A stretch of 9,068 nucleotides of DNA from Stenotrophomonas maltophilia (lineage in GTDB: Bacteria; Pseudomonadota; Gammaproteobacteria; Xanthomonadales; Xanthomonadaceae), in contig DEZI01000026.1 in assembly GCA_002364755.1 (NCBI GenBank), forward strand, positions 1 through 9,068, in the 5' to 3' direction. The notes under the pieces were generated by a model. That model saw only the letters and a program-made list of their open reading frames with translations. It did no database searches and was not told the DNA's origin. A program made the position numbers and the translations under genes. Numbering within the stretch: position 1 is the first letter of the stretch; every line of letters begins with the position of its first letter. Positions 5,550 to 9,068 of this stretch are shown here, one piece after another.

Positions 5550-6350
5550 ATGCGCCACGCTCGCGTTCTTGCCGTATCCGCTCTTGCCACTGCCGTCGTC
5601 GTTGCCGCCGCTGCGTTCGCGCAGACCACGCTGACCCCGCTGCCCGACAACGGGCCGATCCGCACCGCCTCGCTGGAAGTGGATTTCAGCAAGACCACGT
5701 GGGGCGACGCCAAGGCCGGCCAGACCAAGGCTTCGGCCTGCGCGGCCTGCCATGGGGCCGACGGCAATTCCACGGTGGAGATGTACCCGTCCATCGCCGG
5801 CCAGAGCGAACGCTACGTGGCCCAGCAGATGGCCCTGATCGCCAACGGCCAGCGCAGTTCCGGCGCGTCGGTGGCGATGGTGCCCTTCGTGCAGAACCTC
5901 ACCCCGCAGGACATGCGCGATATCGGCGCGTTCTTCGCCACCCAGAAGGCCACCGCCGGCATCGCCGACGACACCGCTGTGGCCGACGGCCCCTACAAGG
6001 GCATGAAGTTCTACGAGATCGGCCAGCAGCTGTACCGCGGTGGCGACGGCACGCGCGGCCTGCCGGCCTGCATGGCCTGCCACGGCCCCAGCGGCGCCGG
6101 CAACCCCGGCCCGGCCTACCCGCACATCGGCGGCCAGCACGCCAGTTATGTCGCCCGCCGCCTGCAGGAATACCAGGCCGGGCAGACCAACGAGACCGAC
6201 AAGGCGCACTTCCAGATCATGGCCGCCGTCGCCCAGAAGCTGAGCGAGCAGGAAGTCCAAGCGCTCTCCAGTTACCTCCAGGGCCTGCACAACAAGGCCG
6301 ATGACATCGCCGCCGAGGCCGTCGCCACGCAACCGGCCGCCGCCCCCTGA
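5550..6350 (+). CDS. Dihaem cytochrome c4
   Basis: A periplasmic electron carrier with two c-type haems, which in related bacteria feeds electrons from the bc1 complex to cbb3-type oxidases. The 266-residue precursor has a signal peptide with likely cleavage after AFA (residue 24). Two homologous domains follow, with haem sites CAACH (64-68) and CMACH (174-178). Likely distal Met ligands are Met110 (SVAMVPF) and Met224 (FQIMAAVAQ). Each half has the family pattern of IAGQ/IGGQ then YV (82-90 and 193-201). A short Ala/Pro-rich tail (about 253-266) extends beyond the second domain. The ATG is set by GGAG 7 nt upstream and by the signal peptide. A terminator-like hairpin follows at 6408-6438. 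Maturation needs the cytochrome c thiol machinery, which makes the DsbA genes downstream sensible neighbours. Confidence 0.95.
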   Translation: MRHARVLAVSALATAVVVAAAAFAQTTLTPLPDNGPIRTASLEVDFSKTTWGDAKAGQTKASACAACHGADGNSTVEMYPSIAGQSERYVAQQMALIANGQRSSGASVAMVPFVQNLTPQDMRDIGAFFATQKATAGIADDTAVADGPYKGMKFYEIGQQLYRGGDGTRGLPACMACHGPSGAGNPGPAYPHIGGQHASYVARRLQEYQAGQTNETDKAHFQIMAAVAQKLSEQEVQALSSYLQGLHNKADDIAAEAVATQPAAAP

Positions 6351-6407
6351 CCGCCACTGGTCGGCCCAGGTCGCCACGGCGACCCGCGGCTGAGGTATGT
6401 TTCCTTC

Positions 6408-6438
6408 ACGCCGGCGGCTGCGCCGGCGTTGTTATTTT
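6408..6438 (+). terminator. Intrinsic terminator or attenuator before dsbA
   Basis: An 8-bp perfect stem, ACGCCGGC (6408-6415) with GCCGGCGT (6422-6429), has a 6-nt loop and is followed by the T-rich TGTTATTTT. It has the form of a Rho-independent terminator for the cytochrome c4 transcript. The next ribosome site (GGAG, 6443-6446) begins only 4 bp later. There is therefore no room for a dsbA promoter between, so any dsbA mRNA must read through or carry this hairpin in its leader. Confidence 0.6.
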
Positions 6439-6456
6439 CAATGGAGATGCGTGTCG

Positions 6457-7107
6457 ATGAGGTTGATTCCCCGCCTTCTGCTGTCCCTGCTGGTGATGCT
6501 GCCGCTGGCCGCCTGCGCCGCCACCCCCGCCAATGCCCCGCTGGTTGAAGGCAAAGACTACGAGCGCATCGCCAAGTCCGGCCCGTTCCAGCCGCTGGCC
6601 GGCAAGATCGAAGTCGTTGAAGTGTTCGGCTACACCTGCCCGCACTGCGCCCACTTCGAGCCGCAGCTGGAAGCCTGGGCTGCCAAGCTGCCGGCCGACG
6701 TGCGCTTCACCCCGGTCCCGGCTGCCTTCGGCGGTGTCTGGGATGCCTGGGCCCTGGCCTATTACGCGGCCGATGAAGTGGGCGTTGCCAAGCGCAGCCA
6801 CGCCGCCGTGTTCAAGGCCCTGCATGAGGACGGCTCGCTGCCGATGCAGAACGTCTCCGCCGATGAGCTCGCCAACTTCTATACCGCCTATGGCGTGAGC
6901 GCCGACCGCTACAAGCAGGCCCTGCGTGGCGATGCGGTGCAGAAAAGGGTCGCCGAAGCCCGTGCCTTCGCCCAGCGCACCCAGGTGCCGGGCACCCCGG
7001 CCATCATCATCAACGGCCAGTATCTGGTGCGTGGCAACAGCTTCGAGGACCAGCTGCGCGTGGCCTCCAAGCTGATCTCCGAAGCCCGCGCCCGCGGCGG
7101 CCGCTGA
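6457..7107 (+). CDS. dsbA: Lipoprotein thiol:disulfide oxidoreductase DsbA (CPHC)
   Basis: An envelope oxidoreductase that introduces disulfides into exported proteins. The product has 216 residues. The N-terminus ends in a lipobox (LAAC, Cys20), so the mature protein is probably a membrane-anchored lipoprotein and not the soluble DsbA of E. coli. The thioredoxin fold starts near 51 (KIEVVEVFGYTCPHC), with active site CPHC at 61-64, identical to the E. coli motif. The helical insert spans roughly 65-165, and the cis-proline loop is GTPAIIINGQYLV (179-191, Pro181). The start could be ATG 6457 or the in-frame GTG 6451; GGAG lies at 6443-6446, 10 nt and 4 nt away respectively. I prefer the ATG. 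The next gene is a diverged paralogue 106 bp downstream. Confidence 0.92.
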   Translation: MRLIPRLLLSLLVMLPLAACAATPANAPLVEGKDYERIAKSGPFQPLAGKIEVVEVFGYTCPHCAHFEPQLEAWAAKLPADVRFTPVPAAFGGVWDAWALAYYAADEVGVAKRSHAAVFKALHEDGSLPMQNVSADELANFYTAYGVSADRYKQALRGDAVQKRVAEARAFAQRTQVPGTPAIIINGQYLVRGNSFEDQLRVASKLISEARARGGR

Positions 7108-7213
7108 ACCGATCCCGACCATCGACACGGCGCTGTCGCCGCCGCATGTCATCATTTCCCCCTGGCCGGCGCCCGCCGCTGGCCCCACTTTTCCAGATGC
7201 TGGAGACGTTTGA

Positions 7214-8038
7214 ATGAAGACCCGTATCGCTGCTTTCGCACTTGCAGCCCTGCTGCCGATCCTGGCGGCCTGCAAGGCTGACGACGGCACCACCAACACC
7301 ACCGCCCCGGCTGAAGCCGCCACCACACCGGCTGCCGCCGAGCCTGCCGCGGCCCCCGCCGCCGAGCCCGCTGCCGCCACCGAAGGCGCTGCCCCGGCTG
7401 CCACCGAGGCCGCTCCGGCCGCCGCACCGGCCCCGACCACCACCGCGCTGACCGGCCCGGCCCCGGTGGAAGGCAGCGACTACCAGGTCATCAGCAACGG
7501 CCAGCCGTTCCAGCCGGCCGCCGGCAAGGTCGAAGTGGTCGAGATCTTCGGCTACGTCTGCCCGGCCTGTGCCGCGTTCCAGCCGCTGGTTGGCCCGTGG
7601 AAGGCAGGCCTGCCGAGCGACGTGAACTTCGTCTACGTGCCGGCCATGTTCGGCGGCACCTGGGACAACTACGCCCGTGCCTTCTACGCTGCGCAGACCC
7701 TGGGCGTGCAGGAGAAGACCCACGAAGCGCTGTATGCCGCCATCCACTCGCAGCAGACCCTGAAGGGTGAGCGCGGCGCCGACTCGGTCGACGACATCGC
7801 CAAGTTCTACGCCGGCTACGGCGTGGATCCGAAGCAGTTCGCCGCCACCATGGGCAGCTTCGCGGTGAACGCCAAGACCAACTCCGCCAAGCAGTTTGCC
7901 CAGCGCAGCGCGATCAGCGGCACCCCGTCGATCATCATCAACGGCAAGTATCTGGTGAAGGGCAAGAGCTTCCCGGACATGCTGCGCATCGCCGACCACC
8001 TGATCGCCCGCGAACGCGGTGCGGCCCAGGCTCACTGA
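7214..8038 (+). CDS. Second lipoprotein DsbA-like protein (CPAC) with Ala/Pro linker
   Basis: A 274-residue paralogue of the preceding DsbA. It has a lipoprotein signal (LAAC, Cys20), then a linker of about 60 residues made almost only of Ala, Pro, Glu and Thr (roughly 24-84), then the thioredoxin-like domain. The domain is collinear with its neighbour: VEVVEIFGYVCPAC (106-119), AMFGGTWDNYARAFYAAQTLGV (144-165), KFYAGYGVD (197-205) and GTPSIIINGKYLV (236-248, cis-Pro238). The active site is CPAC (116-119) instead of CPHC. The central His of CPHC makes DsbA strongly oxidising, so a less oxidising or differently specialised enzyme is likely; that is inference. GGAG lies 8 nt before the ATG. It probably shares a transcript with the upstream dsbA and the EEP gene. 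Shared architecture points to tandem duplication followed by divergence. Confidence 0.9.
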   Translation: MKTRIAAFALAALLPILAACKADDGTTNTTAPAEAATTPAAAEPAAAPAAEPAAATEGAAPAATEAAPAAAPAPTTTALTGPAPVEGSDYQVISNGQPFQPAAGKVEVVEIFGYVCPACAAFQPLVGPWKAGLPSDVNFVYVPAMFGGTWDNYARAFYAAQTLGVQEKTHEALYAAIHSQQTLKGERGADSVDDIAKFYAGYGVDPKQFAATMGSFAVNAKTNSAKQFAQRSAISGTPSIIINGKYLVKGKSFPDMLRIADHLIARERGAAQAH

Positions 8039-8061
8039 TCCAAGAGGCAGTTTCCCCGGCC

Positions 8062-8829
8062 GTGACTTCCCCCACCACACGGACCCTGCGCTTGCTGACG
8101 GCCAACATCCAGGCCGGCTCAAGCACCCGCCGCTACAGCGACTATGTGACCCGCAGCTGGTCACATGCGCTGCCGGCGGGACGCAAGCGCAGCAGCCTGG
8201 ACGCGATCGCCACCCTGGCGCGCGGCCATGACATCGTCGGCCTGCAGGAGGCCGACCCGGGCAGCCTGCGGTCGGGCTTCACCAACCAGACCCACTACCT
8301 GGCCCAGCGTGCCGGCTTCAATTACTGGAGTCACCAGCCGAACCGGCGCATGGGCGGGGTGGCGTCCAGCGCCAACGGCCTGCTGAGCAAGCTGGAACCG
8401 GTGGAAGTACAGGACCATGCCCTGCCCGGCCGCATCGGCGGGCGCGGCGTGCTGCTGGCCAAGTTCGGCGATGGCGAGGACGGCCTGGCCGTGGCCGTGG
8501 CCCACCTGTCGCTGGGCGCGGGTTCGCGGATGTCCCAGCTCGGCTTCATCGCCGAGTTGCTGTCCGACCACCCGAACGCGGTGCTGATGGGCGATTTCAA
8601 CTGCCTGGCCGAGCGCCCGGAAATGCAGGTGCTTTACCAGAAGACCCGGCTGCAGCCTCCGGGCTGCGTGGTGCCGACCTTTCCCAGCTGGCGTCCGGAC
8701 CGGGCCATCGACCACATCCTGGTCAGCAGCAACCTGCAGACCCGCAGCGTGGAAGCCGTACCGGCCGCGTTCTCCGACCACCTGGCCCTGGCCATGGCCA
8801 TCGACGTGCCGGCTGACGCCCTGCGCTGA
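8062..8829 (+). CDS. Endonuclease/exonuclease/phosphatase-family protein
   Basis: A 255-residue, apparently cytoplasmic metal-dependent phosphoesterase of the EEP (DNase I-like) superfamily. The conserved catalytic residues are visible in order: Asn15 (LLTANIQ), Glu63 (GLQEAD), His148 (VAVAHLSLG), Asp178 and Asn180 (MGDFNC), Asp217 (IDHILVS) and Asp239-His240 (FSDHLAL). All are intact, so the protein should be active. The superfamily cuts DNA, RNA, phosphoinositides and other phosphodiesters, and the substrate is not predictable here. The start is GTG at 8062, 23 bp after the preceding stop; GAGG at 8044-8047 is rather far away (14 nt), so initiation may depend on coupling to the upstream gene. 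A homologue follows dsbA in Pseudomonas too, as I recall, which supports a conserved but unexplained link. Confidence 0.87.
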   Translation: MTSPTTRTLRLLTANIQAGSSTRRYSDYVTRSWSHALPAGRKRSSLDAIATLARGHDIVGLQEADPGSLRSGFTNQTHYLAQRAGFNYWSHQPNRRMGGVASSANGLLSKLEPVEVQDHALPGRIGGRGVLLAKFGDGEDGLAVAVAHLSLGAGSRMSQLGFIAELLSDHPNAVLMGDFNCLAERPEMQVLYQKTRLQPPGCVVPTFPSWRPDRAIDHILVSSNLQTRSVEAVPAAFSDHLALAMAIDVPADALR

Positions 8830-8869
8830 CCTATCGCACCGGTGGGCGTGCCTTCTGCTGCTCTGGTGG

Positions 8870-8888
8870 TGCGGACCTTTGGTCCGCA
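8870..8888. repeat. REP-like palindrome after the EEP gene
   Basis: TGCGGACC (8870-8877) pairs perfectly with GGTCCGCA (8881-8888) around TTT. It sits about 40 bp past the EEP stop and has the same size and form as the palindrome at 3328-3348. It has no T-run, so it is more likely an extragenic repeat than an intrinsic terminator. The stretch from 8830 to the window end holds only palindromes; I see no gene there. Confidence 0.65.
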
Positions 8889-8973
8889 TGCTCTCCGCCG
8901 CGCGGTCATCGTGCTGCCCCGAGCGCCATCATCCGGGCGACATCTGGATCGCGCAGTCGCTACTACCGGCTGT

Positions 8974-8997
8974 GTAGAGTCGAGCTTGCTCGACTGC
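8974..8997 (+). repeat. GTAG-type (SMAG-like) REP, copy 1
   Basis: It starts with GTAG (8974-8977). The stem is AGTCGAGC (8978-8985) and GCTCGACT (8988-8995) around TT. It is identical over 24 bp to the copy at 9014-9037, in direct orientation. The GTAG-plus-stem form matches SMAG repeats of Stenotrophomonas maltophilia. Confidence 0.85.
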
Positions 8998-9013
8998 AGT
9001 TGCCTCTGCCGTC

Positions 9014-9037
9014 GTAGAGTCGAGCTTGCTCGACTGC
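9014..9037 (+). repeat. GTAG-type (SMAG-like) REP, copy 2
   Basis: An exact 24-bp direct repeat of 8974-8997, 40 bp further on, with the same hairpin. A third, degenerate piece (CAGTCGAGCATGGCTTG, starting at 9048) follows and runs towards the window edge, so the cluster may continue outside. Confidence 0.85.
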
Positions 9038-9068
9038 TGTTCAATCCAGTCGAGCATGGCTTGTATGT

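Noticed and set aside
5397..6377. Gly/Val/Ala-rich minus-strand open frame opposite cytochrome c4
   Set aside because: Its bias is explained by the codon pattern of the cytochrome gene on the other strand; no motifs or ribosome site.
7108..7213. Terminator or separate promoter between the two dsbA genes
   Set aside because: Only weak GC-rich stems without a T-run and no convincing -35/-10 pair; co-transcription is the simpler reading.
7010..8164. Gly-rich minus-strand open frame opposite the second DsbA gene
   Set aside because: The Gly/Ser/Arg run is the complement of the Ala/Pro linker codons. It is a shadow, not a glycine-rich protein.
8953..8963. GCAGTCGCTAC as a remnant of an inverted GTAG repeat
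   Set aside because: It matches only the two ends of the inverted repeat with the middle missing. Eleven bases are too few to support a claim.
8974..9037. Short CRISPR array (two identical 24-bp repeats with a short spacer)
   Set aside because: The 16-bp spacing is too short, the repeat is a near-complete palindrome with GTAG, and no cas genes are present; it fits REP elements.

Overview
The window is high-GC gammaproteobacterial chromosome and most likely comes from Stenotrophomonas or a close Xanthomonadaceae relative. Three things point there: a plant-type glutamate-cysteine ligase, two lipoprotein DsbA paralogues in tandem, and several short palindromic extragenic repeats that carry a GTAG tetranucleotide next to the stem, like the SMAG repeats described in S. 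maltophilia. The taxon is inferred from gene content and repeat style, not from a database search. I see no phage, insertion sequence, CRISPR array, tRNA or rRNA. Coding density is high, and the gene-free stretches are mostly filled with palindromic repeats.

Layout. Positions 1-77 hold the downstream flank of gshA with one GTAG-type palindrome. gshA (minus strand, 78-1442) makes gamma-glutamylcysteine for glutathione. It is divergent from a two-gene plus-strand unit: a VIT1/CCC1-family metal transporter (1594-2298) and an AraC-family regulator (2295-3119) that overlap by 4 bp. A roughly 600-bp gene-free stretch (3120-3721) follows. It is almost entirely nested inverted repeats and is the most structurally unusual part of the window. 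Next is a secreted metallo-beta-lactamase-fold hydrolase of the methyl-parathion-hydrolase type (3722-4696). It converges on engB (minus strand, 4790-5392), with a perfect 25-bp inverted pair of GTAG palindromes in the gap.

Divergent from engB is an envelope redox block on the plus strand: dihaem cytochrome c4 (5550-6350, behind a strong sigma70-like promoter), a lipoprotein DsbA with a CPHC centre (6457-7107), a second lipoprotein DsbA with a CPAC centre on a long Ala/Pro linker (7214-8038), and an endonuclease/exonuclease/phosphatase-family protein (8062-8829). From memory, the order engB - cytochrome c4 - dsbA - EEP protein is also found in Pseudomonas, so the extra dsbA looks like an insertion or duplication within an old syntenic block. 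The window ends in tandem GTAG palindromes with a 40-bp period (8974-9037).

Functionally, gshA, the DsbA pair and cytochrome c4 all concern thiol or electron-transfer chemistry, but only the right-hand block looks like a transcription unit. Most of the window is ordinary core chromosome. The points worth following are the repeat-built region at 3130-3611, the divergent DsbA pair, the transporter-regulator coupling and the possible leaderless start of the transporter.
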